Part shown: positions 12,100 through 21,405 of the stretch, piece by piece
Layout of the letters: each line of letters begins with the position of its first letter
Position numbering within the stretch: position 1 is the first letter of the stretch
From: an uncultured Coriobacteriales bacterium
GTDB lineage: Bacteria > Actinomycetota > Coriobacteriia > Coriobacteriales > Atopobiaceae
Reading direction: 5' to 3'
Assembly: GCA_946619045.1 (NCBI GenBank)
Contig: CAMOLV010000003.1
Coordinates: 1 to 33,501, forward strand
Length of the DNA: 33,501 nucleotides
Notes under the pieces: model-generated
Told to the model about the DNA's origin: nothing
The model's input: only the letters and a program-made list of their open reading frames with translations
Database searches by the model: none
Position numbers and translations under genes: made by a program

Positions 12100-12136
12100 A
12101 AAAAAGCGCCCCTCCCCGCGTGATGCGGGAAGGGGC
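12100..12136 (-). terminator. Intrinsic terminator at end of late operon
   Basis: GCCCCTCCCCGC (12108-12119) pairs with GCGGGAAGGGGC (12125-12136), 11 of 12 bases, with a GTGAT loop. On the minus strand it is followed by six T. It ends the lysis genes and so the whole late transcript. In the other direction the same stem could stop integrase transcripts, but the T-tract there is poor. Confidence 0.88.
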
Positions 12137-12142
12137 TGTTTG

Positions 12143-12319
12143 TCAGCTTTGCGGGTAGACGAATCTCTTCTCCACGGTGTAGTACAGCGGCCTGTGCCGA
12201 TGGTGCTCGCGCTCGCTCTCGCCAGCGTCCACCGCCTCCTCGTAGGTCTTGAACGGGCCGCGCTCCTGCGTGATGCCGCGCAGGAAGTGGATGATCGTGT
12301 AGAACCTCGCAGCGCTCAT
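12143..12319 (-). CDS. Hypothetical protein, last gene of late operon
   Basis: A 58-residue protein, MSAARFYTIIHFLRGITQER, with a histidine-rich patch (EREHHRHRP) and an aromatic C-terminus (LYYTVEKRFVYPQS). The ATG at 12319 overlaps the endolysin stop as ATGA, so it is translationally coupled. No membrane segment strong enough for a holin or spanin is seen. Role unknown; its place after the endolysin suggests a lysis-associated or late accessory protein. Confidence 0.7.
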   Translation of the reverse strand: MSAARFYTIIHFLRGITQERGPFKTYEEAVDAGESEREHHRHRPLYYTVEKRFVYPQS

Positions 12320-13134
12320 TCCGCCCACCGCCCGTCGTTGAGCGAGCGCTGCAGGCACTCGGCGCTGTGGTGGCCGAAGTCCCCGTCGATGCTGCCCTTG
12401 TAGTAGCCCCACGCTCGGAGCTGGCGTTGCAGCGCGTTGGTGGTCGCCCTGCCCCAGCAGCCGTCGATGATGCCGTCGTATAGCCCAGCGTCCCTCATGC
12501 GGCGCTGGACGGCCAGCACAAGCGAGCTTCCCTCGCCGCCATGCTCAACCGACCAGACGTTGCGCCTGTAGGAGTCCTCGGACTCGAGCTGGCCGCTGAT
12601 GATGCCGTCCACCACGGCCATGCCCATCTGCCGCTGCCACTCTCTGATGGTCGCGGGGCCGACCGCACCGTCCACGGCGATGGTGCCGCCCTTGGAGCCG
12701 TCGTAGTCGGGGCGCACGCCGATGGTGACTTGCGAGACGTAGCGCAGCTTGCGCGCCACCACGCCGCCCGACGTGTTGCCCTCGATGGCGTGGAACGACC
12801 AGCCGCCGTCCACCCACTCCTCGAACACGCCGATGTGGTCGCCGCCACGGTCGCCGTCCCAGTCGTAGCCCACCATGTCGCCGGGTTGCAGGTCGCTCGG
12901 CTCCACCTGGCGCGAGAAGCCGTCGCGTCGGTCGATTGCCACGGCGCGCGGGAAGCCCTCGCACGTCACGCCCGACTCGCTCAGGAGCCAGCTCGTGAAG
13001 CACGCGCACCACGGCGTGCTGCCGCCGTCCACGTAGGCCCACGAGCCGCCCCAGTACGCCTCCCAGTACTTGCGGCCAGACGTGGTGCCTATCTCGCCGC
13101 GCGCGAGGTTCAGCAGGTCTTGTGCGCTAGGCAT
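12316..13134 (-). CDS. Endolysin: CHAP domain plus peptidoglycan-binding domains
   Basis: A 272-residue lysis enzyme. The N-terminal CHAP (cysteine/histidine amidohydrolase/peptidase) domain has Cys43 in STPWCACF, His100 in GGDHIGVF and Asn120 in AIEGNTSGG as the likely catalytic set. The C-terminal half has two peptidoglycan-binding-type units (VDGAVGPATIREWQRQMG near 154-171; IDGCWGRATTNALQRQLRAW and a following IDGDFG repeat near 223-262). It cleaves peptide bonds in host peptidoglycan and has no signal peptide, so it depends on the holin for export. It overlaps the holin gene by 8 bases. Confidence 0.93.
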   Translation of the reverse strand: MPSAQDLLNLARGEIGTTSGRKYWEAYWGGSWAYVDGGSTPWCACFTSWLLSESGVTCEGFPRAVAIDRRDGFSRQVEPSDLQPGDMVGYDWDGDRGGDHIGVFEEWVDGGWSFHAIEGNTSGGVVARKLRYVSQVTIGVRPDYDGSKGGTIAVDGAVGPATIREWQRQMGMAVVDGIISGQLESEDSYRRNVWSVEHGGEGSSLVLAVQRRMRDAGLYDGIIDGCWGRATTNALQRQLRAWGYYKGSIDGDFGHHSAECLQRSLNDGRWAE

Positions 13135-13534
13135 TGCCGTCCCCCTTGTGCAGTCCGTCCTTGGAATGCGCGAGCATCTGATACCATTCCGTGTCGCTGA
13201 TCTCGGGGTGCATCTCGGCGAAAATCTCCATCAGGCTCCCCAGCTCCATGAGGATGAGCGCGACGCACACCGTTATGAGAACTGGCTGGAATCCCAGCTC
13301 GAGTCCGCCGAGGAGCATGGCGTCAACCACGTCGGCGGCGACCACGATGCCGAAGTTGCCCAGCTTGCGGATTAGCCCCTGCCTGAACTCGTGCGAGGAG
13401 AAGTCGTGCTGAATGAACCATGCGTTAAGCGAGCCGAACAGCACGTCCATCAATGCCAGAATCATCAGCCCGATGATTGCGACCTGCGCCTTGGTGTCGC
13501 TGACGGGCTGGACGAAGTACAGAAGCGGCTCCAT
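13127..13534 (-). CDS. Phage holin (holin_4/toxin-secretion family)
   Basis: A 135-residue membrane protein with hydrophobic spans near residues 18-38 (VAIIGLMILALMDVLFGSL), 60-82 and 84-105 (LITVCVALILMELGSLMEI). The internal sequence DVLFGSLNAWF...LIRKLG fits the family of holins once called toxin-secretion/phage-lysis holins, where a DxxxG and RKL pattern recurs. It forms holes in the cytoplasmic membrane that release the endolysin. The ATG overlaps the preceding stop as TAATG. Confidence 0.85.
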   Translation of the reverse strand: MEPLLYFVQPVSDTKAQVAIIGLMILALMDVLFGSLNAWFIQHDFSSHEFRQGLIRKLGNFGIVVAADVVDAMLLGGLELGFQPVLITVCVALILMELGSLMEIFAEMHPEISDTEWYQMLAHSKDGLHKGDGNA

Positions 13535-13800
13535 TACTCGCCCTCCGTCTCAGGCTCGGGCGTCGGCTCAGGCTCAACCTCGTGCGTGTAGCACTTGGAC
13601 TCCATGAGGAAGCCGTCGGCGGTGAGCATCATGGCCGCGTGGATTGGCTTGGTCGAGTTGGCCGCTGCGGCGAGGATGGTGTGGTAGCGCGACTCGGCCT
13701 TGAGCCTCTCGTCGGGGTTGGAGAACGACTGGGACTGGACGCTGCCGATGGAGCCGTCCGCGTTGGTCTGGATTTCGATGACGAGGTAGCGGGGATTCAT
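13534..13800 (-). CDS. Hypothetical protein between fibre and holin
   Basis: An 88-residue protein: MNPRYLVIEIQTNADGSIGS, then a helix (ERLKAESRYHTILAAAANST) and an acidic proline-glutamate tail (EVEPEPTPEPETEGE). Similar small proteins with a YHTILAAAA block sit between tail fibre and holin genes in many Gram-positive phages, without known function. GGAGG lies upstream of the ATG. Confidence 0.78.
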   Translation of the reverse strand: MNPRYLVIEIQTNADGSIGSVQSQSFSNPDERLKAESRYHTILAAAANSTKPIHAAMMLTADGFLMESKCYTHEVEPEPTPEPETEGE

Positions 13801-13812
13801 GCTGTGCCTCCT

Positions 13813-16182
13813 TTAGGCTAGGGCGGCGAGTTCCGCCGCGATGGTTGTCGTGCGGACGTTGCCGCCTATCGTGACCGCCTCGCCCACGGCGATGGCGGAG
13901 GTCACCTTGACGAGCTGCCCGTCGAGCGTGAGCAGCGTGCCGACCGCGTGGCTCGCCGTGGCGGGGCTTGTCTCGGTGGGCGCGAGGTTGCTGGACGTGG
14001 ACTCGGCCACCGCGTAGCCGTACCTGAGCACGCTCGGTGCGCTCGGCACCACGTAGGCCGTGAGGTCGGGGGCGGGGAGCAGCGCGGGGTCGAGGTGGCC
14101 GAGGTCGATGGTGACGGGCGTGGCGAGCTTGTAGTCAACGGTGACGGGGTTGGCGGCGAGCCACGATGTGAAGTCCGCAAGCGTGGTGTACGGCGTTATG
14201 ACGGTGAAGCTCGGGTGCGTGTCCTGCGCCGAGAAGGTACACGTCCCCTGCTCCTTGTTAGCCTGCAAGGTGCTGAGCGTCACGAAGCGGTAGTGGCTGG
14301 ACATAGACGAGGTGAAGAGGGTGGTGCCCTTCCTGATGTTGGCGTCGAATATCGGCTCCGTGAAGTAGCAGTACTTGCCGTTCGTCGGGTCGGAGTACGA
14401 CGCGCTGGACGAGTACCTCCATCCCTCGTCTCCGCTGCCGTCCAGAACCGCATGTCCCACCCGCTGAGTGAGCACCGCGTGGCCCCACGCATCGACCACT
14501 ACCTCGTCGCGCGTCCCGTCAGGCAGCGAGCGCATGGCGTGGCCTTGCAGGTCGATGGGGATGACGGTCTCGGCGTAGGGCTGGTATGCGTGCTCCGTGC
14601 CGCCCAGCTCCAGCTGGACGTTGGAGAACGTCACATCGCCAGCAGCAGACGCGCTGCCCGTGACGAAGAAGGAGAGGTACACGTCCTCGGTGACCGTGTA
14701 GGTGACTGACAGGTGGCGGGTGCCAGAGGTGACCTGTGCGCTCATGGCCGCTATGACGTTGCTGCCAGAGCGCCTGAATGACAAGAAGCCCGTGCCAGCG
14801 GCCACGGTCACGTCGGCGCTGAGGGTGTAGGTCTGCCCCATGCGGAGCAGGCCGAGCGCCATGAGGGTATTCACCATGTTGTTGACAGTATCGCCTGTGG
14901 ACGCACCCCTGAAGATGCCGTTCTGGGCCGTGCGCACCCTGAACCCATCCTCGGAGCGCTCGATGGTCGTTAGCGTGCCCTCATACACGAGCTTCGGGTT
15001 GAGCATGTTCCTGCCGTGCGCCGCAAGCGCGGCCCCGTTGCCCCAGCCATGCGGCACGTCCCCCTCGTAGCAGCTGATTCGCACGCGTCCGTCCACGACC
15101 GTGCCAGCGGCAAGACCGCCGCCGATTAGCAGGCAGACGCGGCTGATGCCGTCGCAGCTCATGGTGAACGCGCCCGACATGCTGAGCTGCCATGGCTTGT
15201 TGGTGTCACTGCCCACGGTGGATAGGCACTGGAACTGTATGGTGGTCGGCATGTCCTCGGCCTCGTAGGTGAACGCATACGAGCCTGCGGGGAGCATGTA
15301 CTGCGTCTGGTTCGTGCTGCCCCAGAGCAGCAGCAAAGCCGCGCCGCTGCCCGTGGCGGTGCCGCTGACGCGGAACCAGCCCTGTCCCTCGTAGGTCGCT
15401 GTCAGCCCCCTGTTTGACGCACTGATGCCAACGGGGTCTAGGAGCTGCGGCGTGACCGACTGGATGGGAACGGGGCTGTCGGGCGTGGGCGTGCCGTCCT
15501 GCGTGCTCCTGCCGTAGACCTCGATACCCAGCGGCCCACCGCCTGCGGAGTCGGTGACGCTGTGTACGTCAGACTCCGCCGTTGTCTTGCGCGGGATGTT
15601 GGGCAGCATCGTCTCAAGCCACTGCTCGCGCTGCAAGATGCCGCCCTTCTGGATGAGCTTGTCATCGTCCAGAGAGTTGTCCTGCACGGTCGTAGTCCAC
15701 TCGGGGTGGGCGGCGAGCTGCGCGTCCACCTCGTCCACGACCTTCTCGGGGATGGTCGCGGTCATGTCGTTCAGCGAGTCGATGGCCTGCTGAATCTGCG
15801 TGCTGTAGTTCTCGCCCACCCCCGCGTCGGAGGTCGCGTCGCGCAGCACCCGCACGGTGAAGTCCTGCGTGGACGCTATCACGGTCGAGCCGCTGAGAAT
15901 CTGGAAGTAGGCGTTGTCGGTCGTGCCGCTGGCGCTCGCCGCCTGCGTCTCGTCAATCGTGACGGTCGCCACGCCGTTGGAGAACGTCGCGTCCTTCTCG
16001 TAGAAGTGCTCGCCGTCAGGCAGGCGCATGCGGATGCGTGCGGTGTAGCTCCCCGTCAGCAGCACGCCGTGGTCGTAGATGGTGGCGATGATCGTGGTGC
16101 CGTTCTTGTCCCCCTGGCGGATGCGCACCCAGTCGTTCTCGAACCTCTTGTCGAGGTCGAGGTTGAGCCTGAACGTGTTCAT
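13813..16182 (-). CDS. BppU-type tail fibre / receptor-binding protein
   Basis: A 789-residue protein. Residues about 1-125 (RIRQGDKNGTTIIATIYDHG...TIDETQAA) match the N-terminal domain of baseplate upper protein BppU, which docks fibres to the baseplate. A helical linker follows (about 140-200), then beta-rich modules, one starting GGPLGIEVYGRSTQDGTPTP. Another (about 395-540, ending SNVQLELGGTEHAYQP) resembles a carbohydrate-binding sandwich. It probably contacts cell-surface sugars. The ATG at 16182 has GGGGGG upstream; the frame remains open to 16740 but overlaps Tal there. Confidence 0.82.
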   Translation of the reverse strand: MNTFRLNLDLDKRFENDWVRIRQGDKNGTTIIATIYDHGVLLTGSYTARIRMRLPDGEHFYEKDATFSNGVATVTIDETQAASASGTTDNAYFQILSGSTVIASTQDFTVRVLRDATSDAGVGENYSTQIQQAIDSLNDMTATIPEKVVDEVDAQLAAHPEWTTTVQDNSLDDDKLIQKGGILQREQWLETMLPNIPRKTTAESDVHSVTDSAGGGPLGIEVYGRSTQDGTPTPDSPVPIQSVTPQLLDPVGISASNRGLTATYEGQGWFRVSGTATGSGAALLLLWGSTNQTQYMLPAGSYAFTYEAEDMPTTIQFQCLSTVGSDTNKPWQLSMSGAFTMSCDGISRVCLLIGGGLAAGTVVDGRVRISCYEGDVPHGWGNGAALAAHGRNMLNPKLVYEGTLTTIERSEDGFRVRTAQNGIFRGASTGDTVNNMVNTLMALGLLRMGQTYTLSADVTVAAGTGFLSFRRSGSNVIAAMSAQVTSGTRHLSVTYTVTEDVYLSFFVTGSASAAGDVTFSNVQLELGGTEHAYQPYAETVIPIDLQGHAMRSLPDGTRDEVVVDAWGHAVLTQRVGHAVLDGSGDEGWRYSSSASYSDPTNGKYCYFTEPIFDANIRKGTTLFTSSMSSHYRFVTLSTLQANKEQGTCTFSAQDTHPSFTVITPYTTLADFTSWLAANPVTVDYKLATPVTIDLGHLDPALLPAPDLTAYVVPSAPSVLRYGYAVAESTSSNLAPTETSPATASHAVGTLLTLDGQLVKVTSAIAVGEAVTIGGNVRTTTIAAELAALA

Positions 16183-16190
16183 TGGCCCCC

Positions 16191-18422
16191 CTATCTTGCG
16201 TAGATTACCCAGTCGGGCGTGACAGCGGTGCCGTCCACGTATGCCCCCACGGGCGTGAATATCGAGCTGGAGATGCGGAACACCGCCGTGCGACCGCGAG
16301 CCGCCGACGATGCCCAGACGCCGCCGCCCATGTACCACTCGACCTGCGTGGTCGTGAGCTGCGCGACTGGCACGACCATCGATGACCAGTAGTTCGTGCC
16401 GTTGCGCATGAACACCATCAGCTCGCTGTACATGTACTCGGTGCCGTTCACCAGCCCGTACAGGTCGAGCGATACAGGCGTTGTCCCCGTCGTGGTCGCT
16501 ATCTCGTGCCACCTGTAGGCGTTGGCCCCGTAGGGCGTGCCGTCCACCTGCACGCCGAACTCGATGGACTCCGCGTTGCCGCTGCGCGTCGAGAGCCAGA
16601 AGCCCCTGGTCGTGTCGTAGTGCAGCTTGTTTCCAGCGGTGTACCCGACCTCGAGCGAGGTGCCGTCCGTCGAGAAGTGCGGCTCGCCGCTCACGCCGTA
16701 GTTGACGTAGCGCGCGCCGTTGCTGTCCACCGTGAACCACGGGGCCACCAGCGTAGGCTCGCCGTCATTCCACGTGACGTAGACCACCTCGAACGCGCCG
16801 CTCGCGTCCACGAGCGCGGCGAAGTCCGCGCCCTCGCGCACGACCAGCGTGCCGTCCGTGGTGTCCCTGATGAGGGTGTTCAGGCCGTCAACGTCCTGGA
16901 TGACAGTCGTGAGGGCCCTGCCGCCCACCTCGATGGTGTCGTTATCGAGGTCGATTGACACGGTGCCGTTGGCGCTCGTGATGGTTCCCGCGACGAGATG
17001 CGCCGCCGTTACCAGCTCGGATGCGACGTGGCCGGACACGATGACAGTTTTCCACTGCCAGTTGCCCTGGCTGTCCTTGCTGTCGGCGATGCGGATGTTA
17101 CCACCCTTTATCTCCACGACCTTCGTGGCCTCAGCGCCCACGGCTGGGTCGCTGACGGGCGCGTCGTATGTGCGGATGCCCTCGCCCTCGGTGGTGTACG
17201 TGTAGCCGCCCGTGAGGTTGGCCTGCTCGTTCAGGCGCGCGATGAGGTCGGACACGTACTCGCTGGACGCCTGCCGCTCGCCGCTGTTCGCGATCATGTC
17301 GAGCGCCGTCTGGCCAGCCTGCGCGATGGACGCGAGCTGCGAGCCGAGCGAGCTGGGGACGTTGGAAAGCGTCACCACGTTCTGCGACGGGTCGAGCAGG
17401 TCGACCTCCACGCGCACGCAGCGCGTTTCCATCTGGATGCCCGACTCCCCGAACGCGGTGTCCACGACGATGACCTCATCGCCGCACGCGACGCCGCCAG
17501 AGGTGCCAGCCTGCGCGAGCTGAACCACGTCCAGCTCGTAGCTCGCCTTTGGGCGCGTCCACTCGTGTAGGTTGGCCTGCGCCCACGCCAGCAGCTCGGC
17601 TGGTGTCTTTGCGTTGGGGTTCTCGACGTGCTGGACGGGGTACTCCCACCCGCCGCTGCCGTCAGGCTTGCGGACGAGCGGCACGACCTCGGCGTCCTCG
17701 AGGTAGTCAACGCCGCCGTTCACGTCCTCGATGGTTATCTTGCGCCCGTAGCCGCCGCTGTCCAGCTCCTCGCCAGCGCCGAGCGGGATGACCCTGCACG
17801 TCCACGGCTGCTCGAGCACGTCGCGCGTGATTCCCACCACGTCGTGCCCGTAGTCGTATCGGCGCGTCGGTGTCTCGGAGCCTACATGGTTCAGCAGGCT
17901 GACCCTGCGCGTGACCGCCCAGTCCTCAGTGACCGCGATGTCGGCGCGCAGCTCGCCGCCCCACGTCTCCACGAGGAGCTGCATGGCCTCCCAGCCGCTC
18001 TTGCGCCAGAAGGACGCGCTGGCGAGCGTGGTCGGCTCGACCGTGCCGACCGTCCACCTCGCCGTGCCTTGCAGGGCACCCCTGAGCGCGACCGTCGCGC
18101 TCGCTGGCACCCCCGACGTTCCAGGCATCGCCGTGGTGGTCGTTTCGTCCAGGTCTACCTGCACCGACCACGGGCAGTAGTAGGTGTGGGCCACCACTGT
18201 CGGCCCCAGCCGCGTGGACGAGATGCCATACACGACGTACTCGTGCCAGATTCCCGCGTCATCGCGCCACAGCAGGCGGTCATCCTTGGCCAGCTCCTGC
18301 GTAGTCTCGATGACGATCGCGTGCTCGCCGTTGACCTCCTCTATGACCTTTGCGGACAGCATGCGCCCTTGGTCGAGGTCGCCGATTGGCTGCCAGTCGT
18401 GCGTGAATGCCGTGATGCGCAC
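16191..18422 (-). CDS. Tail-associated protein Tal (prophage tail endopeptidase-like)
   Basis: A 743-residue protein. The first ~350 residues (MRITAFTHDWQPIGDLDQGR, WHEYVVYGISST, YDYGHDVVGITRDVLEQPW) form the structural N-terminal region of gp44/Tal-type tail-tip proteins. A helical stretch (about 375-420) and repeated beta segments follow, ending in a fibre-like domain. It forms the tail tip hub below Dit and helps in adsorption and DNA entry; no clear peptidase motif is seen. The start is GTG at 18422, four bases after the Dit stop, with a weak GGTGGTGG site. Confidence 0.85.
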   Translation of the reverse strand: MRITAFTHDWQPIGDLDQGRMLSAKVIEEVNGEHAIVIETTQELAKDDRLLWRDDAGIWHEYVVYGISSTRLGPTVVAHTYYCPWSVQVDLDETTTTAMPGTSGVPASATVALRGALQGTARWTVGTVEPTTLASASFWRKSGWEAMQLLVETWGGELRADIAVTEDWAVTRRVSLLNHVGSETPTRRYDYGHDVVGITRDVLEQPWTCRVIPLGAGEELDSGGYGRKITIEDVNGGVDYLEDAEVVPLVRKPDGSGGWEYPVQHVENPNAKTPAELLAWAQANLHEWTRPKASYELDVVQLAQAGTSGGVACGDEVIVVDTAFGESGIQMETRCVRVEVDLLDPSQNVVTLSNVPSSLGSQLASIAQAGQTALDMIANSGERQASSEYVSDLIARLNEQANLTGGYTYTTEGEGIRTYDAPVSDPAVGAEATKVVEIKGGNIRIADSKDSQGNWQWKTVIVSGHVASELVTAAHLVAGTITSANGTVSIDLDNDTIEVGGRALTTVIQDVDGLNTLIRDTTDGTLVVREGADFAALVDASGAFEVVYVTWNDGEPTLVAPWFTVDSNGARYVNYGVSGEPHFSTDGTSLEVGYTAGNKLHYDTTRGFWLSTRSGNAESIEFGVQVDGTPYGANAYRWHEIATTTGTTPVSLDLYGLVNGTEYMYSELMVFMRNGTNYWSSMVVPVAQLTTTQVEWYMGGGVWASSAARGRTAVFRISSSIFTPVGAYVDGTAVTPDWVIYAR

Positions 18423-18423
18423 G

Positions 18424-19146
18424 CTACCACCACCTGTCCGTCACGCTCGCCACGACGGAGGTTCCGCCGTTCGTCACGGTGATGACGTTCTCCCCGGGCT
18501 GCGCGTGCAGCCACCTGGACGATGCGGTGAGCACCTTGGTGGTGCCGTTCACCGTGACCACGCACTCGCTGGACTTGATGGACACGGCAGCGCCAGCGGG
18601 AACTCCGCTGACGCTGAGGGACTGGCCCGTGGTCGTGTTCGTGACGGTGAGCGTGCCAGCCCTGGCACCCGTGACGGTGATGTCGATTGGGGCCTCGCAC
18701 GAGCCGCCCACGAGCAGCGTGGTGGACGAACCGAGCGTCCACTCGTGCTCCTCGCCGTAGAGCCACGGGTCGGGGCAGACGAACGAGACGTGCGCCGCGT
18801 CGGCGTTGAGGAACGCCTCGAGCGGCTGCTCGAGCTGCGGCACGGCCAGACGCCACAGCCCGCCCTCGTCACCGAGGACGAGCTGCGCAGGCTCGCGCAC
18901 CGCGAGGATGGACGCGAGCGAGCGGACGGCGCGCATGCGCCCCTCTCGCGTATCGTCCATGAAGTACAGGTCGGCCTCCACGCTGCGCGGCAGGGCGCGG
19001 GTGCCAGCATAGACCGCGCCGTCGCGCCCCATCACGTCCACCAGCGTCGGCTCCCACGTGGGCAGGTCGCGCGTCACGTGGTACTCGACCACGAACTCGT
19101 CGGCTAGGTCGTGATCATTGAAAACCAGGCACATGCTCGGCTCCAT
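18424..19146 (-). CDS. Distal tail protein Dit
   Basis: A 240-residue protein in the expected place between tape measure and Tal. The N-terminal half (LVFNDHDLADEFVVEYHVTR, RALPRSVEADLYFM, PAQLVLGDEGGLW) shows the Dit/siphovirus tail-component pattern. The C-terminal half is a beta-rich domain (APIDITVTGARAGTLTVTN). Dit forms the hexameric ring joining the tail tube to the tip. The ATG at 19146 overlaps the tape-measure stop as TGATG; a GTG one codon upstream is also possible. Confidence 0.85.
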   Translation of the reverse strand: MEPSMCLVFNDHDLADEFVVEYHVTRDLPTWEPTLVDVMGRDGAVYAGTRALPRSVEADLYFMDDTREGRMRAVRSLASILAVREPAQLVLGDEGGLWRLAVPQLEQPLEAFLNADAAHVSFVCPDPWLYGEEHEWTLGSSTTLLVGGSCEAPIDITVTGARAGTLTVTNTTTGQSLSVSGVPAGAAVSIKSSECVVTVNGTTKVLTASSRWLHAQPGENVITVTNGGTSVVASVTDRWW

Positions 19147-21395
19147 CACAGCCTCGACCTCCTAACGCGCTCGGCCTCCTCGTTGATTGCGCGACCGATG
19201 GCCGATATGTCGCGGTCGTTGCGCACGATGAACGTGTTTCCGGTGATGGTCACGCCGTCGTTGCCCACGTCGATGAGGTCTGCGACCGTCTCCGCGAACG
19301 GGCGGACGTAGCGCTTGTTGGTGAGCGGGATGATCGCCTCGGCCCCCGCCTCGCCCGCGATGTGGCGCGTGATGTCCACGCCGCGCCCGGGCCTGTTGGC
19401 GATGAAGCCGTCCGCGTGCTTCTCGATGATCGCGCCACGCGCGAACGCGCCGCCAGTCGCGGAGAACGGGATGGACGTGAACGCCCACCTCGCATACAGC
19501 TTTTGCAGCTTCCTCTCCGCAGGGTCGGTATCCGCATACGACGTGAACGTGATGGACGAGCCGTTCCAGTTGCGGCGCAACTTGGACAGCTTGTTCTCAG
19601 CAGTGCTCGTGTTGGCCTCGGAGTTGAGGGTCATCTTGTAGGACTTGTTCCACGCGTTCTTGATGCGCGTGCTCGTGCTCTCGGCACTGCTCGCGGCGTT
19701 GCCCGTGGAGGTCTTGACGCTGCCCTCGAGAGCGGACATCCTGCTCGCCGTCGTGCTCGCGGCGTTCGTCATGCCAGTGCGGACGCTGGACTCGAGCGCG
19801 GACACGGACTTGGAGCCGTTGGCCTGCATGGTGGTGAAGCTGCCGGACACGCCGCGCTGCATGGTGTTGCCGCTGCTCTGCGCGGACGTGGCCATGGACG
19901 TGAACGTCTTGGACACGCTGCGCTCGGTCGCGCTGGCGGTCTTGGTGACGCTCTTTCCCGTGTTGGTGAACGACCTCTGTATGTCCTTGCCGAAGCTCTG
20001 GATGCTGCCCAGCGGGTCTTTGAGGAAGTCCCCTATCTTGCCGAAGGACTCGCCCAGGAACTCGAGCGCGCCCGTCACGATGTCCACCAGCTTCTCGAAC
20101 GCGTCGGCGCAGAGTTGCGCGGCGTCCGCTAGAACAGGCATGACCGCCTCGGCTATGTCGGCGAGGATGGGCGCGAGCGCCTCAACCGCCTTTGATGCGG
20201 CCTCGAACGCCTTGGCGAGGATGTCACCGACCGCAGAGCCTATCTGCTGCGCATAAGGCGCGAGCGGCGCGAGCCTGTCAATCAGGCCGCTGATTGCCCC
20301 GCCGATGCGCTCAACGCTCGGCTGAATCTTGGCCACGGCACGCGAGAACGCGCCGTCCGTCACGCCGTCCAGCAGCTCGGTCATGGCCTGCATGACCTTC
20401 GGTGCGTTCTCGGCGATTGCGGGCGGGACCTTCTGGATGAGCGCGCCGACCACCTTGACGAGGCGCGGCCCCGCGTTCTCCACGACGGCGAGCGCGCTGT
20501 CCACGACCTCGCCGACGCGGGCCTCGATGTTGCCGTCATCCTTGCCCAGCTCGGTGAGCAGGTTAGTCCACGACGCCTTGGCCATGGCGAGCGAGCCGCT
20601 TATGGTGTGCTCTGCCTCGCGCGCGGTGTTGCCGGTTAGGTTGAGCGCGTCCACGCCACGTTCCAGCATGCCCGTCACGGCCTGCTGATACTGGTCGATG
20701 GGCACCTCGGTCAGCTTCTTGTACTCGCCGCTGAGGAGTCCCGCCGCCTGCGCCTGCTTGAGGAAGTCGGCGCTTGTCGCGGGCAGGATGCCGCTGAACT
20801 GGTCGGCGATGGACTGGTAGCTGGACGTCGAGCGCGTGATCATCTGGTACTTGTCGTTCAGCTCGTCCAGGTTGCGGCCCGTGCCGCTTGCGTAGTCGGA
20901 GATGGCCTGCATGCCGCGTTTTGCGGTGTCATAGCCTCGCTCGTCCCCCATGGTGGCCTTGAACGCCGCGCCGACCTGGTTGATGGACTCCAGGTACTCG
21001 TTCGCGGACATGCCCATGTCCCTGTAGGCAGCCTGTGCGTCCGCCGATATTCTCCCGAAGTCCATCTGCGAGAATATCTGCTCGGCTCCGCCCGCGAGCT
21101 GCTCGTACTGCGCGTAGCTGTCCAGAGCGCTCTTGGAGACGGCAGCAGCAGCCGCAGCAGCCGCGACGGTTCCAGCCGTCGCCGCCTTGGTCACGGTGCT
21201 GATAGTCTTTCCCAGCGCTGAGGACAGCTTGCCCGTCACGCCACTGAGTCCATTCAGGAGTCCGTTGCCGAACGTCTTTCCCGCGTTGGTGCTGATGGAC
21301 TCGATGCCGAGCTGCTTGGAGATTTCGCCCTGTATTCCCTTCATTGAGGGGATGATGGTTACGTATGCCTTGGCCACCTCGATGCCAGAAGCCAT
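19146..21395 (-). CDS. Tape measure protein
   Basis: A 749-residue protein, largely helical and alanine-rich, with a typical N-terminal block (VAKAYVTIIPSMKGIQGEIS), glycine-rich hydrophobic segments (GTVAAAAAAAAVSKSALDSY) and long Ser/Thr/Ala repeats near 480-590. It sets tail length during assembly and leaves with the DNA. By the rule of about 1.5 angstrom per residue, the tail would be about 110 nm. AGGAGG lies before the ATG. It directly follows the frameshifted chaperone genes. Confidence 0.92.
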   Translation of the reverse strand: MASGIEVAKAYVTIIPSMKGIQGEISKQLGIESISTNAGKTFGNGLLNGLSGVTGKLSSALGKTISTVTKAATAGTVAAAAAAAAVSKSALDSYAQYEQLAGGAEQIFSQMDFGRISADAQAAYRDMGMSANEYLESINQVGAAFKATMGDERGYDTAKRGMQAISDYASGTGRNLDELNDKYQMITRSTSSYQSIADQFSGILPATSADFLKQAQAAGLLSGEYKKLTEVPIDQYQQAVTGMLERGVDALNLTGNTAREAEHTISGSLAMAKASWTNLLTELGKDDGNIEARVGEVVDSALAVVENAGPRLVKVVGALIQKVPPAIAENAPKVMQAMTELLDGVTDGAFSRAVAKIQPSVERIGGAISGLIDRLAPLAPYAQQIGSAVGDILAKAFEAASKAVEALAPILADIAEAVMPVLADAAQLCADAFEKLVDIVTGALEFLGESFGKIGDFLKDPLGSIQSFGKDIQRSFTNTGKSVTKTASATERSVSKTFTSMATSAQSSGNTMQRGVSGSFTTMQANGSKSVSALESSVRTGMTNAASTTASRMSALEGSVKTSTGNAASSAESTSTRIKNAWNKSYKMTLNSEANTSTAENKLSKLRRNWNGSSITFTSYADTDPAERKLQKLYARWAFTSIPFSATGGAFARGAIIEKHADGFIANRPGRGVDITRHIAGEAGAEAIIPLTNKRYVRPFAETVADLIDVGNDGVTITGNTFIVRNDRDISAIGRAINEEAERVRRSRL

Positions 21396-21405
21396 TCTTC
21401 ACCTC